Origin: Paralichthys olivaceus | Taxonomy: Eukaryota > Chordata > Actinopteri > Pleuronectiformes > Paralichthyidae | Reading direction: 5' to 3' | DNA length: 64,000 bases | Assembly (NCBI RefSeq): GCF_024713975.1 | Contig: NC_091094.1 | Coordinates: 17,269,001 to 17,333,000 of the forward strand | Shown: in pieces, positions 1 through 16,370 of the stretch | How positions within the stretch are numbered: position 1 is the first letter of the stretch | Layout: each line of letters begins with the position of its first letter | Notes under the pieces: generated by a model | Seen by the model: only the letters and a program-made list of their open reading frames with translations | What the model was told of the DNA's origin: nothing | Database searches by the model: none | Made by a program: the position numbers and the translations under genes

Positions 1-153
1 CTACAATTAGGTGCTATTCTGTGTGATGTGGACGTCAAGTGGGAAGAGCTCGGTGGGAGGATGAGTCACACAGCATCTGTGGGATGCAAGTCTGCTCACG
101 GTCTGACATCTCGAAGGGACATATTTATCACATCACATGCACAGCGTAACTTA

Positions 154-2850
<2,697 letters not shown>

Positions 2851-3362
2851 ATCTGCGTGTGTGTGTAATAATCTGTCTGTGGAGATTTGTTAAAGATTGA
2901 GGTCTTGCTTATGTTTGTGCTTTGGGAGTCAGGTTTCTATTTTCCTCCAGGGATCTGTGGAAGAAAACAAAACAGACATTTTGTTATGAAGCAGGCAGAT
3001 CGATGTCCTTTCACTAATGGTTGGAGCAAAGTTCTACTTTGACATTAAAACTGAATAGTGAATTCAATTCAATTAAAAACATGTTGTTACCCCAACATCA
3101 GGAGGAGTTTATGGTTTTTTTCAGAAATGTTTTTCTTAAAAATACAGTTAACTTAACACTTATCTACACCTCATATCAAAATCACTGGATCACGTACATC
3201 CACTATAAATACCAACCTGATATAAACTAGTCAGGTCTTATTTAAGACAGATAGAAATGATATTGAAATGTTTTCACAGTTTATTTATAACGTGTCATCT
3301 CTTAGATGCTCTGCAAACTCATTGACACCCACACAGGTGATTTTTATAAATCCCTGTGTCTG

Positions 3363-3490
3363 TATGGGATTTCTCCAGATTCCTCCCACAGTCCAAAGAG
3401 ACTGAGCAGATTGGGGTCAGGTTTATGGAGACTCTAAATTGAATGTGAGCAGGAATGGTTGTTTGTTGGAAATCTGACTGGGGACATCAA
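3363..3490 (+). repeat. SINE-like repeat fragment, family B
   Basis: The fragment carries the TTCCTCCCACAGTCCAAAGA and GGAGACTCTAAATTGAATGT blocks seen in the common fish repeat whose fuller copy lies at 5003-5290. The head is missing. Confidence 0.6.
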
Positions 3491-3659
3491 CAAGCTCAAA
3501 GTGACTGCAAGACTAAAATATCTTAAAATAATAATGATATTTATTGTTTAAAATAGATGTTTTGACAAATCACAGGAATAATTGATACATCAGCTGACAG
3601 GTCTATGCACAGAGGAAGCAGAGCTTTCAGTTAACGGTGACACACTGGGCTTTGCTTCA

Positions 3660-4760
3660 AGCCTTTATTTCCTGGGTATCCTGCTGTGGTGTCTCAGCTG
3701 ACCAGCTGGCTTGGGGGGTCCCAAAAAAGGCCCCTGTGACTTGTTTCTCCTAGATGCTGTTGACCAGAGGCCCCTATCTGGCCGGCCCTGAATGCTCTCC
3801 TTTGCTCTGCTGCATAAACGGCAGCGCAGGCTATAATAGAGAGCACGTTGGGGGCCACAGAGGAGGAACACACACAAATAGTTAAACCCGCAGCACCAAG
3901 ACAAAAAGAGAAGAACCAGCTACAACCAGCTACGAACCAGCTAGTCGTCTTTGTGCCTCCATTTTTCTGCTTGTCACTTTTCTCTCTGTTTCCTCTTTAA
4001 TTGAGGAGGGTTCAACATGGCAACAATGCTCAGGGTTTTCTGTACGACCGTTCCTGGCAACCACTCGGCTCTCTTTGTTCCCCCAAGGCTCCTTCCGTTC
4101 CACATTCTGCCCTTTTAAATGTAGTCTTTTTTTGTGCAATATTATTTTAACACATCAAACGTAGTGTGAGGTGAATAAAGCCTGTTCTACACCGAGCAGT
4201 CCTCTGAACCTGTCTTCCTCAACCACGTTGCTGCGAGCCTCACTGCGCAGCCTGGACTCTCGGTGTCTCTGGCTAAAGCCGGGCAACGTGGTTGGGCAGC
4301 AAAGCACACTGCACAATGGCACATGTTGTGCGGTTTCCTGGGAACGGGTTTGAGAACAGTGCTACTATTGTGCCAAGGATCATTATACCGCCGGGGCCCC
4401 CTTGGCTGCAGTTCACCAGGCCACTCGAGAGGCTGAAAGGTATTTCACTGGCTCTAATTGAAAAGACGCCACCTTAAATTCAGCAAATGCCAAGATCCTG
4501 TATTCATGCACAGTTGTAGCGCAGTTGCTGACGGTAGCAATGGCAGAACCAGGCCCCCTCTCATGGGACAAATCGCTGCACAGAACCGCGCTGCCAATCA
4601 GATCGTCTACAAATCACGAAGAGGCTGGAGGTGCCATTCGAGGACAATACACGAGGGGCCGTGCGGCCACAGCGGTACCTCTTAAATGGCCCAGAGCAGT
4701 GGAGCTTGAAACAGCAGCGCTGATTGGACAGTTGTTGCTCCTACAATCATGATGTTTAAT
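3660..4760. other. Unexplained GC-rich block in slc38a3 intron 1
   Basis: About 1.1 kb is visibly richer in G+C and CpG than its surroundings. It holds a TATAATAGAG-like sequence at 3832-3841, CCAAT-type motifs (GCCAATCAG near 4594 and GATTGGACA near 4721), and no long frame with a known domain. It may be an alternative promoter, an enhancer or an old mobile-element remnant; sequence alone does not decide. Confidence 0.3.
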
Positions 4761-5002
4761 CACAAAAGCAATATATGACATCCTTGAAAACAGTCGAGTG
4801 AAAACACACTCACTCAGTCACAAGCTGTTATTTTTAGAGAGCTTTTATTTTCCTGCACTCCAAGTTTGAAGCAAATGAGGGAAGTTTAAATGCGCAGGGG
4901 GAGATACAAATTTTCATGGTTTTGCCAGCAGAGACACTGATTCTGATTTCAGGTATATGCTATATAAAGATGTCATGAAATAATATTTACCAGTTTTAAG
5001 CA

Positions 5003-5290
5003 AGGCTGCACAGTGGTGTTCCTGGTTCCAATCTCGGCCATAGACTGAGCCTGTCTGAGTTTGCATGTTCTTGCGTGTCTGAGTGGGTTTTCTCCAGGTA
5101 CTTCGGCTTCCTCCAACATGCAGACTGGGATTAGGTTCATTAAAGACTCTCAATTGACTGAATGTGCTGATGTTTTTAACTTGTTGTTGTTATGTATTGT
5201 TAATGCACACTGTCCAGGCTGTACCCCGCCTCTCACCCAAAGTCAGCTGATGGTATCGATGTTGGATGGATGGACGGACAGACAGTGTTT
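5003..5290 (+). repeat. tRNA-derived SINE-like repeat, family B
   Basis: It shows a B-box-like GGTTCCAATCTCGG, then GCATGTTCTTGCGTGTCTGA, GGCTTCCTCCAACATGCAG, GACTCTCAATTGACTGAATG, GTCCAGGCTGTACCCCGCCT and a GATGGATGGA tail. This is the order of a very common percomorph SINE-like element. The 5' head with the A box looks degraded. Confidence 0.75.
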
Positions 5291-6179
5291 AAATCATAAA
5301 TGTTAAGGAGATTGTTTAAGGGTCAGATCCAGTATGGGAGTATTTAGTGGGTTATTATTGTTTAAATATTGGAATGCCAAACTTTCACGATATTTATGTG
5401 ATAGGAATTTTTATTATAGTGTGGGTATAAGCAATTCAAATATGTTTACAAAAATTAAACTTGATGTCTCATCTTAGATGACAATACCATCACACTGAAT
5501 GAACTGTACTACAATTTGTCTGACGAGCATAAAAAACAATCATCATCATCCCCACAGACTGAACCACCAGTTACCACAGCACCATTGTGGTATGAAACAG
5601 AGGCAGAGCTGTGTTAACATAAGAAAAAGTTCAGGGAAAGCCAAGACAACAAGACTGAACTGCTCTGTAGTCTACAGACGCGATGTCACCCCCCAAAAAC
5701 ACACGAGTGCATCGGTCTGCATGAGGACTTACAGTCTACCCTGATCTCACAGCAACATGGTTTCCAACATTTCATTCCCAGAAACATTTTTCATGTGAGA
5801 GACATCTAGATACTTAGATATGTTTGAGTTTAAATGAGGATTTCCACACTAATAAAGTTCTATTTGCTTAGTGTGTATTCACCACAATACACCAAAGATC
5901 TATTGACTTAACCTTTCTCAAGAGCGGACACTGCAACTGCTGCAGCAACGATACTGTACCACTACTTCCTTTATCAAAAAATAAAACCCAATGACAGAAA
6001 GAAACATTAGCAGCACTACATGGGGAAAAAGGGATTATCCATTGTTTCTCCACTCATATTCAAACAATCTGAATCCTAAGAAAGAGTTAATGGCAGCTTG
6101 TGAGGCTCTTGGAGCGAGTAAATGAGTCTTTTCACAGTGACAACAGAGGCGATGTTTATTCAAGCCCTATCCAAAACAT

Positions 6180-6290
6180 CACCTCAGTTTGCCAACACAC
6201 AGCGAGCGTATGCGCTTCAGTCCGCCTGCATCTGACGTGAGCCGCTCTTCCGAGAGACGTCACGCCATGAAGGAAGAGAGAGAGAGCGAG
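6180..6290. promoter_or_regulatory. CpG-rich patch with a CRE-like site in slc38a3 intron 1
   Basis: A short CpG-dense island in AT-rich intron contains GACGTCACG near 6257, close to the cAMP-response consensus, and a second TGACGTG near 6234. It could be an internal promoter or enhancer. No splice donor was found that would tie it to the slc38a3 start exon, so this is only a candidate. Confidence 0.25.
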
Positions 6291-7129
6291 GCCGTTTCAC
6301 TGATTGTAACACCATAACCGAAACCTGAACCAAACAACGCTGTGCATGCTTATTCATCTCCACTTATTGCTATGCATGTGTGCATCTGGGTTTGTCGTTC
6401 ATTTCGGTGAATAATCAAATGTGTGCAGTTTATGCTGTGACACATCCTCCTCTCTCACTACTTAATGACATTCTCACAGGCCTCTGGCTGCATAAGCTTT
6501 TCTTGATTGAGTCTCCAGTGTCATTTTCACAGAAGCTTAATCTGTGGACAATCACTAAATGTTTCTCAGTCTTCTCGCTCACATTCACGTCCACGTGTTT
6601 GCAGTAAAAGAATAATGCAAATCTTTTTAAAACTCAACAAGAATCGTGTTATCCTCCTTAAAATCATCCGCAGCATCAATCATGTCCATGCAGGTCATTT
6701 GAAAGACAGCAAAGCTAGCTCAATCTAATCTAATCTTAACCAGAAGGGTACCCTGAGAGTGCAGACTTCACCGAGGCCAACTCCCTTTCTCATCAAAGTG
6801 TAAAAATGATCCTGGATCTGCCACCTTGATCAAAGCTGTTCAAAGAGTTAATGGGTTTTTCCTTGGACCGTGCCCCTCCCTTCCAACTACTTTCAATTAG
6901 ACCAGATCAGCAGTTTCTATCGCAATCCTGCAAACAGACAGTCAAACAGAAATCAAAACATAACCTCCCTGGCAGAGCAGAGGTAAAAAGCAAGAACTCA
7001 GTCGAGTACATTCCTCCATTGAAGCACCTATCTCATATTGTTAAAGAAACTGATTTAAAATATTCCTGTATCCACACCAAAATGTACAGTGGTGGAAAAA
7101 ACCTACCCTCCTATGAAACCATTCGATTC

Positions 7130-7470
7130 AATTCAAACCCGCTATCTGGATTTGTATCTGGATCTGAACAACATTACATACACTAATAGATATCAGTCTC
7201 ATGAGCATGACTGTTTTTTTCTTTAAGATTCATCAATCACTTCTTTGCAAATTATCAAAAAACTGAATATATCTTGCAATGTTAAAGAAAGAGAACATTC
7301 CCAGATCCACCCCTGTGTCCGGATCCACACCAACATTTATTGGGTGATTCCCTGACTCAGACCACATCCTTCCACATTCCAGTTTCACAGAAATCCATTC
7401 AGTAGATTTAGCATAATCCTGCTGACTAACAAACAAAAAACAACAAACCAACAATCTGACAGGGGTGAAT
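7130..7470 (+). repeat. Dispersed teleost repeat, family A
   Basis: It contains ACATACACTAATAGATATCA, GTCCGGATCCACACCAACAT, TTATTGGGTGATTCC, CATTCAGTAGATTTAGC and ATCCTGCTGACTAACAAACA in that order, the same series as the copies near 20.3, 44.1 and 59.3 kb. Confidence 0.7.
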
Positions 7471-7894
7471 ATTACTAACATTCTTACTAATAGATTTCTG
7501 TCATAGCTGCAAAACCTGTGATGCCTGTTTTTAAAAGTCACTGTAGTGGACAAATATCAACATCATATAAAGTAAGTTATCCAACCTCCCTGTGTTCATA
7601 AACAGGACGGGGTTTCCTGCAGATTAAGAGATTACACATGATGAGCACCACAATTCCACTGATGAGCAGCTAATAGATCTATCAGTGAATTTTTCATGTT
7701 AAACCTCCAACAGTCAGGAAGATGGAGTAGACACAATTAGGGCCCATCTCGCTCAGACAGGAAGTCAGGATCAAACCGCTCAGGTCACCACGTACACTGC
7801 TCCTGCTCCTGTATAAAAATAGCTGCAGAGGAGTGAATAGCCGGCCGCGCTGTAACCCCACATCATGTCACACATAAAGCTGCTGCGTTCAAGT

Positions 7895-7923
7895 GCTGCT
7901 GCTGCTGCTGCTGCTGCTGCTGC
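7895..7923. repeat. (GCT)n microsatellite
   Basis: About ten uninterrupted GCT units in non-coding sequence of slc38a3 intron 1. Confidence 0.95.
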
Positions 7924-9115
7924 ATGTGCCACTGAAAACAGCAGCTGCCTTAAATAAGCTGTAAAGAGTCAGCGAACGCATCCCACAACCATCTGTCTCT
8001 ATTCTGGTTTTTCACACATGGGTCAACATGCACGCTAATACACCCTGTGATAACACACACACACATATGAAGTGTTATAATGAGAAAATGCCATACTGCT
8101 GCCATGATGTTGTTGAGAGAAGGAAACATCCCAAATAGGTACGGGCAGAAAATAAAAAATCTTCAATGTGTAACTGAGTCCAGTGTAGAATTACACACAG
8201 TAGAAATGAGATGCTTGAAGATATTAGATGTTTAGACAGTGAACGAGGCCCAAAATGACAAAGCAGCAGACATTAGTGGGATCAGTAACTGGAATGTAAT
8301 ATCTCAATTTTCAAACTGTAATCCCTTACACTGCTGCTTGTTACTGAAAATGACTGAGTAGAAACTGTCCAGCAGTGAGTGAGAACACTCATGAAAGGTC
8401 TTATTCACCCACACAGGAGTTTGCAGTTATTCTGGCTGATTAAACCTGTGCTCTGGTTGAAGGTCTGTGTTACTACAAATATGTGTTGGACCCTCGAAAT
8501 CAACTGCAACTCAGTAAATGAGGGGATTCTCTCGTAAGTAGAGTGATAGTTGTTTGTTTTTTTGGTATTAAGGCCATATTGAAAAAAAACAATTCATAAA
8601 AAAGTTATTACATAATGAGAATAAGTGGAAAATGTGAAAATAAGCAGCAAGGAGAACCGGTGCTCGCCAGAGTTCCGCTCCTTCTGGATCCAAACTCTTG
8701 AACAGATCTCATTGTTTCTTGAGAAACTATGAAACCTCTCTGAATATCTCACAGATATAACCAGTGATATTCTTACAGTCGACCTCGACCAAACATTACC
8801 TCCATCAAAAATGAAGCTATTTCTTCAAAGTCTTCAGAATAGACTCAGTTTTTTGAACAAACTACTAAAGTAGAATTTAACAAGATGCTCCACTTTCCTT
8901 TTACACAGGCAACAAGCTAATCTCCTGATATTCCCCTGTAACACACAGTCCTACAGTTATGACTGCATTCTCATTGTCGCAGATTCTTTTTCCCTTTAAG
9001 TGGAAAAAGTCATTAACGTTCAGTGTGGAAAAAACATTTTCCACAAACCACACATCACATGTGCCCAACAGGCCACTGTATCCTCTGCCTCTCTTTCCTT
9101 GTTGTCCTGTCATCA

Positions 9116-9139
9116 CCCTCCCTCCCTCCCTCCCTCCCT
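9116..9139. repeat. (CCCT)n microsatellite
   Basis: Six tandem CCCT/TCCC units, a pyrimidine-only tract on the plus strand. Confidence 0.95.
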
Positions 9140-12100
9140 GTGCTGCAGGCCCTGAGTATTAGCCCACAGGGAGAACAGGAGATTAACTTCTGACTGTCAG
9201 TTTCTGAGATGCTCCTCATCTCCAAGGTTCCTAAAAGCCTCTGTGAGATGCACATGTCAGAGACTCTAACATGACGCAGGAGGTGGTCTCTGCTCTGGAG
9301 TGCATTTTAAATACCCACCATCAGGTGGGAGGTCTTTTCTCACAGAGAGTCAGGTGTTTCAGAGCGAGGCTCTATTCTGGATTATTCTGTACAATCAATG
9401 CAGGGAAAAAAAGATTGAAATTATGAAATTTGACCTTAAATCTCCACAGATCATTTGATAACCTATTTCTTTACAAATGGATGCTGACCTGTAGCCCAAT
9501 GTACCGACCTGGACACTCTGTAACTGTAAGAATTATCTGGCTTCAACATCATCACATAAAACCTTATGACATGACGAACATCTATGCATTGTAAGCTTTA
9601 ACAGAAAACACTGCTCTTTCACGTTGAACTGGGTCACCTCATGTTTTGACAAACTGCATAGTGGTTGTTTCCATTGCACATTCATGCAAAAGTCCTGCCT
9701 GACCTCAAACGTCAGAATGAGACTGGACAGAGGTGGCAGATTCAGTCAACAGAGATGTGAGGGCTCAGTAAGTCATACCTGATTTTAAAAAACTCAAAAC
9801 TGCCTTATTATTGACAGGGTCGCTGATTATTTACTAATCTCAAAATATTTCAGGCCATTACAGAAAGTGTAATGAAGGTTTTCATCTGGTTTTGTTTTGG
9901 ACTATAAACTGGTTGATTGGTTTTCCATGTGTCACACGTCTTATATCACCCAGGCTGTTTGAGGAAATACAGGGGTGAGTACGGAAGAAGGTCAGGTCTC
10001 AGTTTAAGATCCCACATGACTGAACCCAAACGATATTCTGCTGAATTTGAAAAAAACATCTGATCCTGTATGTTTCACTTCATTTCATCCATTCCAGATT
10101 GAAAGTAAAAGAAGTGGCTAAACTTACTCTGCAGAGAAATGTAGCATTTCAGATTTAAATTCTGCGTCATCACTTGTTTGCTGACTCAGTTTTGTGGACT
10201 TCCTGTGTAAGACTGAGGCCACATGTCTACGGTTTTGTCTCTTAGCTTGACTGACATGCTGTAAATTGAAGACGGCAGGCGTCTGTACCATGAGGTGATG
10301 CAGGTCGCAGGGAAGAGTCAGGATGACGCAGCGATTGTCTTTAGTGTTTTGTAGATCTAAACAGTGCAGCCACTGCAGGTGATGGCTTTAACTATGGAGA
10401 ATGGCTTCAGATGACAAAGCAAGAGGTAATTGGCAGGGTCGCTGCAACAGGGTTGGCAGAGCAGGCAATTACCGGGGCTCCTGAACTGAGGGGGGCCCCT
10501 GAGAACGGCTGATTATGTTAGTCTCCGTGGCAGCAACAATTGTATAAAGCCATCAGAGCCCCCAAAGTCCCTTGAAACGCTCCTGGTAATTGTTAATATC
10601 ATAAAGTAATCAATATGATATAAAGGGTCAAATTTACACACATGAAAATGATAATGATGAACTACTCATTATCTAATGATTGAATTAGATAGTACCTCCC
10701 AGTTTGTTCTATAATAACGCATCATTATCTATTGTATGATTCTCAGTTCAAAGTAATACAGAACTAATCATGAGGTCATTTCTGATTGTTTCCTCACTTG
10801 CTCCTCAGAAACTACTCACTTTATTGTTCATGTTATTGTTCTGATTGTGTTACCAGTGTAATCCAAAGCAAAAAGTGGAACAAATGATGTTGATGCAGGC
10901 GGAGTAAATGATTCAGAGAACATCCTGGTAGCAACTGTTGACAGTTCAAGTTCAAAAAGCCAAAACTTTCCATCCCCTGTTTGTGTGGAGCTCAAAAGTC
11001 CTTTTGTTATTTCTATTCATTTTCTTTCCTATTGATGTTTTCTATTTATATATTTTATAAATGTAATTTATTCAGTTTATGTTGTTTCTAATTCAGTGCC
11101 ATTCCTGTCCAATTGTTTTTTGAATTTGAGTACATCAAGAGCAAGTAAATCCACATCAGGAATCTATAATCAAGCAGAATTGCTCTTGTTTGCACAACTT
11201 CAGTGAATCGTGTCTGCAGGCGGTCGAGCATCATCAAACTCACTCTTATCCAGGTTCAGCATGCATAATTAGGATTACGATACAATTAGGATTTAAAACT
11301 TCATTTCAGAGAAAATCTAAAAGTGAGAATGTTTACCTGAAACACACACATTCAACTGAAGTGATGCATAGATACAAATATTTTTTACAGCAGGGATGCA
11401 AAGTGTAATGATGCTCTTATGATGAGCTGCTTCAAACAGTTGACAGATATTCTTTGGATTCTGTACAGCTCCACATCTGGATCATTGACTTGCTGAGTAT
11501 TCATAAAAAATGATTCACTCGATTTGAATGTGATCTCAGCCCTGTGGCTCTGTGCCTCATAAGCTGCCTTCATCACCTCTGTGCACAACACAGGAACACT
11601 GTGCAATCCTGCAAACTGCAAATGAGCTGTTAGCAAGCAACGCTGACTGCGTCTCATACTTTACATACACTGGAAACTGCTACAACAGATGGAATCGTGG
11701 CTGAAAGGTCAAAACCAGAAAGATACAAAAGTGATAAAAAACACCACTTACAAATGCCTATTTTCTACATATATTTGTATAAAGTGACAGAGATGAAATA
11801 GTATCTTAACTCTATTGCTTGATTAGATTTGATTTGACATCATTGGGTCATAACTTCAACACATAGGACATGTATTCACACATGTCACATCTGTTCCATT
11901 CATTTTATCTGAATGAAACAGGTTAGGACAATGAGTGAATAAATATCGTGAATTGAGTGCTTGACATTTTTGCTGATAAAATGACTAAAACAACGAATTG
12001 ATTTCCAAAATTGCAGATTTATTTCCTTTCTAATCAGCTAACTTTTGCAGCTCTACCTGTTTAAAGGACCCTGGCTCCATAAAAGACGGCTCTGACTCAG

Positions 12101-12189
12101 CCTAAGACACAGCCTCTATGAGGAAACTGTGCAAGTTGTACATTAGTTTGAACAATAGTACAGAGTTCAATCAGCTAACGGCTCGTCCA

Positions 12190-12610
12190 CCCATACAGTC
12201 CACTGTTCAATGCCAGCTCTGTCCTCTCTCCATCATGTGCCCCACAACAAAGGAGCAGCCTCTCCTGGCATCGACCTCCAGACTCCCTCCTGTTTCCTCC
12301 TCATCACATGGCAGCAGAGAAAAAGAAAGAGAGCATCATTGGGGCGAATGCATTCATCCAGCCTGAAGTACAACTCACGCAGTGTGTGACCACCATGGTG
12401 GATGCTGCTCTGCTGACTCTTGTCACATACCACAGCACCACACAAGCCCAGATCCCCAATCCACTGACAGAACTCCTGAGCACAGCAGGCACCCACTATA
12501 AGCAGATCAATGTAGGGCTTAAGTATAAAATCCTTTATACAACTAAGAATTGCACTGAGTACAATAGGCCAGTGATGGATAATGAGCAAAAATACAGCTC
12601 TCCATGAGGA
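12190..12610. other. Block open on both strands, identity unknown
   Basis: Frames stay open at the same place on both strands (99 codons forward, 118 reverse), and the composition is more balanced than the surrounding AT-rich intron. No known domain is recognised and no matching splice sites were found. It may be a remnant of a mobile-element gene or a conserved non-coding element. I do not call it a gene. Confidence 0.25.
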
Positions 12611-15369
12611 TCAGAAGTAATGTATTCTGACTTTGGCATGAGGTGGCCTAGCAGACTTTCTCCGGTCTGTCCTGCACAAATGTCACCAAAGCTGCTCTCA
12701 AACATGCACTGAAGTCTGGACATCTTCCTGAAACTTTCCAGAGGGGCTGAATTTGAGAATGTCACTTTCCAAGTCAGTCTCTCTGGAAGTTTTCCAGAAT
12801 TTTAGTTGGTTTTAAGGATAAGTGCTGCCGTCAGTGTCGATGCACTGGAAACAAAAACACTGTGGCTGTGTCCGAAATTACCCACTCATTTCCCCCCCTA
12901 CATTGTGACTTCTATATAAAGAACAATACAGTGAGCTCATCGGCGAAAAAGAGTCACTGTTTGGGTCATTTTTTCTGCACAGGTCATTATGTCATTATTG
13001 CACAATTTTGACGTACAACACCACTGATTTTTTTTTTGTTGATTTTCCTATTGTTGGAAGCTCCACATACGGTCTTCATATGTGAAAGGAAAACTTCAGA
13101 ATATTAAATGCACCGGCTGAAATTTCTGTGCATTTTCCAGAATTTGTGTCTGAGAACGGTTTAAGAGACATTCAAAGTGATTCTATTCTCTGTGGTTTTG
13201 AAACTGTAGGTCTGGAACACAAAAAAACATCCTGCTACACATTATTATATCTAGTTTGCTGTGATATTTGTGTTTTTCGTATTAAATATATTTAACCTCT
13301 TCAGCGTCAAAAAAAGAAAGTATTGCAATAGTTTTGTACATCCAATCTTTCCCAGGTTATATAGGACAAGGATTTCAGCCAGTGTAAAAATTCAATTAAA
13401 CAGGCAGCAGTTCCCATAAGACCATAAGGATTTCAGTCTCCTCTCAACCTACTGCTGATTCACTAGACAGCATTCTGTTGAGGTTATGTTATTTTTCTCC
13501 CAGAGCTCATCTTATCAATAGGCTAGCATTTAGCATAAGTGGTATGACCTTCTACCAGCGGGAGTTTGTATGAACCCTCAGTACGTCAGACACCACAGGT
13601 CGTCCATTAAACCAGACTGCACTTAGAAGATGTAAAAACACTGCAATGTGATGAGCAAAAACTCCAGAGGATGAATAAGATACACTGTTTAAGGGAGGAC
13701 AAGAAGGAACTGGTGAAATTAAAAAAATTATAGAAAGGTATCAAATATACTGAATTTATATTGTTTCCAATCATTATTTAAAAAACATTTACCTCATAAA
13801 CATACGTATCGAGGCTCCAGCTCCATAAGCCTCAATTCATTACATACACTGCTAGCACCCCCACAACCCGTACATTGAAAGGAAGTTCTCCCTATGTCAG
13901 AAATTCTCTGAAATGCGAGCTAAGGCTACAGTGCACATGCACACAAAACACATCACATCATCACAATCTTTGTATCTTTGACTCTGCAAATAAAGGGCAT
14001 TGTCTTTCTGTAACTCGAGAGAGAAAACGAGGTGTAGTAAACACTTGAGTTTACATTTTAAAAGACCAAAATCCAATCGCGGCAATACCTTGAGGTCAGA
14101 CCGAGGCTTGTGTGCTTTCCTGGTTTAATACCGTCAACAAAGTCACAGCGTGGCGTTGCTTTATTCTCAGGGTGAACCACATTGTATTCATAAGACTGAA
14201 CAAGGCTTTCATGTCTTCTTTTCATTCCTGCAGATGTAAACCAATAAACTCCAGCAGGATCTAAATATATTCAACACAGGACACACGGCTTTGATCCAGT
14301 TAAATAGGAACTCAGTGAATCTCTGTCTGTGTTTGATCCAAAACGTTTTTCTCATTCACTAAGCTGACATTAAAAAATGAAGAAAATAAATCTTCAAGGG
14401 AGTATTAAAGGCGACTACTTGATAGCTACAGGCTGAAATGTGTTGCTTTGGTTTTATCCCTTTACCTGTTAGAACTGAAAAGCATTTATTATCAATGAGG
14501 GCCGTGACCTTTGTTTCATGGCACTCCTCACTATTTCCCACTTTTGTTAATCGATAGTGTAACCAATGGAAACAATGATCACATTTATATCACACTATCC
14601 TTTAAGTCTCCAATTAATGAGTTGTGTACAGACACTGTATTTACACATGCCTATTCTATCTAAATACAACCCGAAACATACAAGTGCAGGGATTAATCGC
14701 ACAGCACGCACAATACTGGCTGAGGCTGGATCAGTGTGCTCACACTGTGATTTCATTCTGGGATGGGGTATAGGAAAAGGCGGCACATGGGCCAGTGACC
14801 AGTCAGAGAGGGGGGGGCAGTCAATTCTAACAGCAGAAGCCAAGCGGGGCCAGACAGGAGCTCTCGTCTGCTCCAGCCTGTCAAGTGCAGCGGTCACTGT
14901 CTCCCCTACTGCCCACAAGCCCTTGACGTGACTCATCTTGGAGGAGAGAAAAACTGCTGAAAGTGCCTCCAGGAGCCATGCTGTTGTCAGACTCTTATCC
15001 AGGCTTTATTTTTTTCAAAATATTTGTTAAATATTGTCCAATGCGTCCCACTCAGGAAAATGCTTTTATGAGAAATCTGGTGCAAGCTATGTGCATGTTA
15101 TAAAAGTCTGTACTTACATATATTGCCCTAAATCAAACTAATTGGACATGGTGCTAACAAGAAGCATTATTACCTGCCAACAATTACACATACAGACGTA
15201 GACACATCTGACTGTAATTTATGATTTCAGAGTTAGCATCCGTCTGGTGGCAAATGTCCCTTTAGACTATCGGCAAGACCAAACATGAAGATCAGATGGC
15301 ACATGTGTCGCCAAGCTGTGATGTGGTGTGAACCGGCTGTGGATGCTTCGCCATGCAACACGACTTAAA

Positions 15370-15575
15370 GGTTCAGTGTGTAGAATTTAGTGGTAATCTA
15401 TTGGTGAAGTTGCATGTTGCAGCTGAACACCCCCTCACTTCAGCCTCCCCTTCCTAACATAAAAGGGAACCTGTGGTAATCTTCAGTTGTCATATAACTC
15501 AAAAGGTGTATAGTTTGTCAAGTTTTCCAATTTCTGCCAATAGATCCCTTTCACCTAAATTGTATGCAGGCAATC
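15370..15575 (+). repeat. Dispersed repeat, family D, copy 2
   Basis: It starts GTTCAGTGTGTAGAATTTAG and then shares GCAGCTGAACACC, CTTCAGTTGTCAT, AGTTTGTC and CCCTTTCACCTAAAT with the copy at 1740-2030. Confidence 0.65.
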
Positions 15576-16181
15576 CAAATTTTAAGATGTAGGTAGAGAA
15601 TGTGCATAATCCAAGCATCAATGTATCTCACAGGCGTGACTACCCCTGCAATATCATTCATGTTCAGGTTAAAGCTGGTTTGGGCTTTCAGCATTCAGTG
15701 TCCAGGAATCCACAGGGTCATGATCCCTCCAGTGGTCAAGTTTGATCCCACTAAGCCACACCACCATGAGCCTGCAGTTTTAATCAGATAGTGTCACTCA
15801 GTGATCCTCTAGGGCTGCAGAGCAAACATCTATTCTGCTGTGAGCCAAATCTGTCCACATTTTCCTCATAAAGCCGAAGAAAGGACGTGAGGAGTCTAAA
15901 AACTGAAATCTCATGAATACCCACTGTGCACGTTTGTAATGTCACCTCTCGACAGCTGCGCCAAGCACCATGCATGTTGCAGGAATAACACAACCTGAGG
16001 ACAGACTATCGAGAGCTGAGTTTCAATAGAAGACGCAAACCCTTTTGCACATGTGACATGGAGAGCATACTGATGCTGCACGCACAAAGACATTTCTCAG
16101 TGGGGAAAAACATGCACATGCTCCGGGGCTGCACATGAGGATGCACGGTCACATACAGACAGCTGCGTGTCGATGTCTTAC

Positions 16182-16370
16182 CCAAAAAGTAGCAGCGTCC
16201 TCCTCCAACTCCAAATATCTCCACACACACACACGCACACGCACACACTTGGCTCCTCCGCTCGGTGCTCGGCTGCCGTCGTCCTCCCTGTGCCCCGCTA
16301 TGAGTCCGTCCTCCTTCCCTGCGCACGGCGTTAATGTCGTGTCCTCCGCTGACTGACTGAATTGTCCTAG
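16182..16370 (-). promoter_or_regulatory. slc38a3: Probable non-coding first exon and promoter region of slc38a3
   Basis: The coding start exon of slc38a3 begins with a good acceptor (exon first base 2954, preceded by TTTTCTTCCACAG on the minus strand), so an upstream 5' UTR exon must exist. At 16176-16181 the minus strand carries GTAAGA after TTTTTGG, a clean donor. The sequence behind it, about 16182-16560, is the most CpG-rich stretch for several kilobases. I infer the first exon ends at 16182 and transcription starts somewhere in 16300-16560; no TATA box is clear. The right boundary given is a guess. Confidence 0.5.

Larger units (their letters stand above)
2955..16181 (-). other. Intron 1 of slc38a3 (13.2 kb), no gene seen
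   Basis: This long 5' intron contains dispersed repeats (listed separately), microsatellites, and two stretches richer in CpG than their surroundings (3660-4760 and 6180-6290). Short open frames occur on both strands, but none shows a recognisable domain or flanking splice signals in phase. Long first introns of tissue-restricted transporter genes often carry enhancers; that is an inference here. Confidence 0.45.

Noticed and set aside
14566-14936. Opposed open frames of 121 and 113 codons
   Set aside because: No recognisable domain and no splice context; the sequence is partly simple (a G run near 14811) and looks like chance openness in slc38a3 intron 1.
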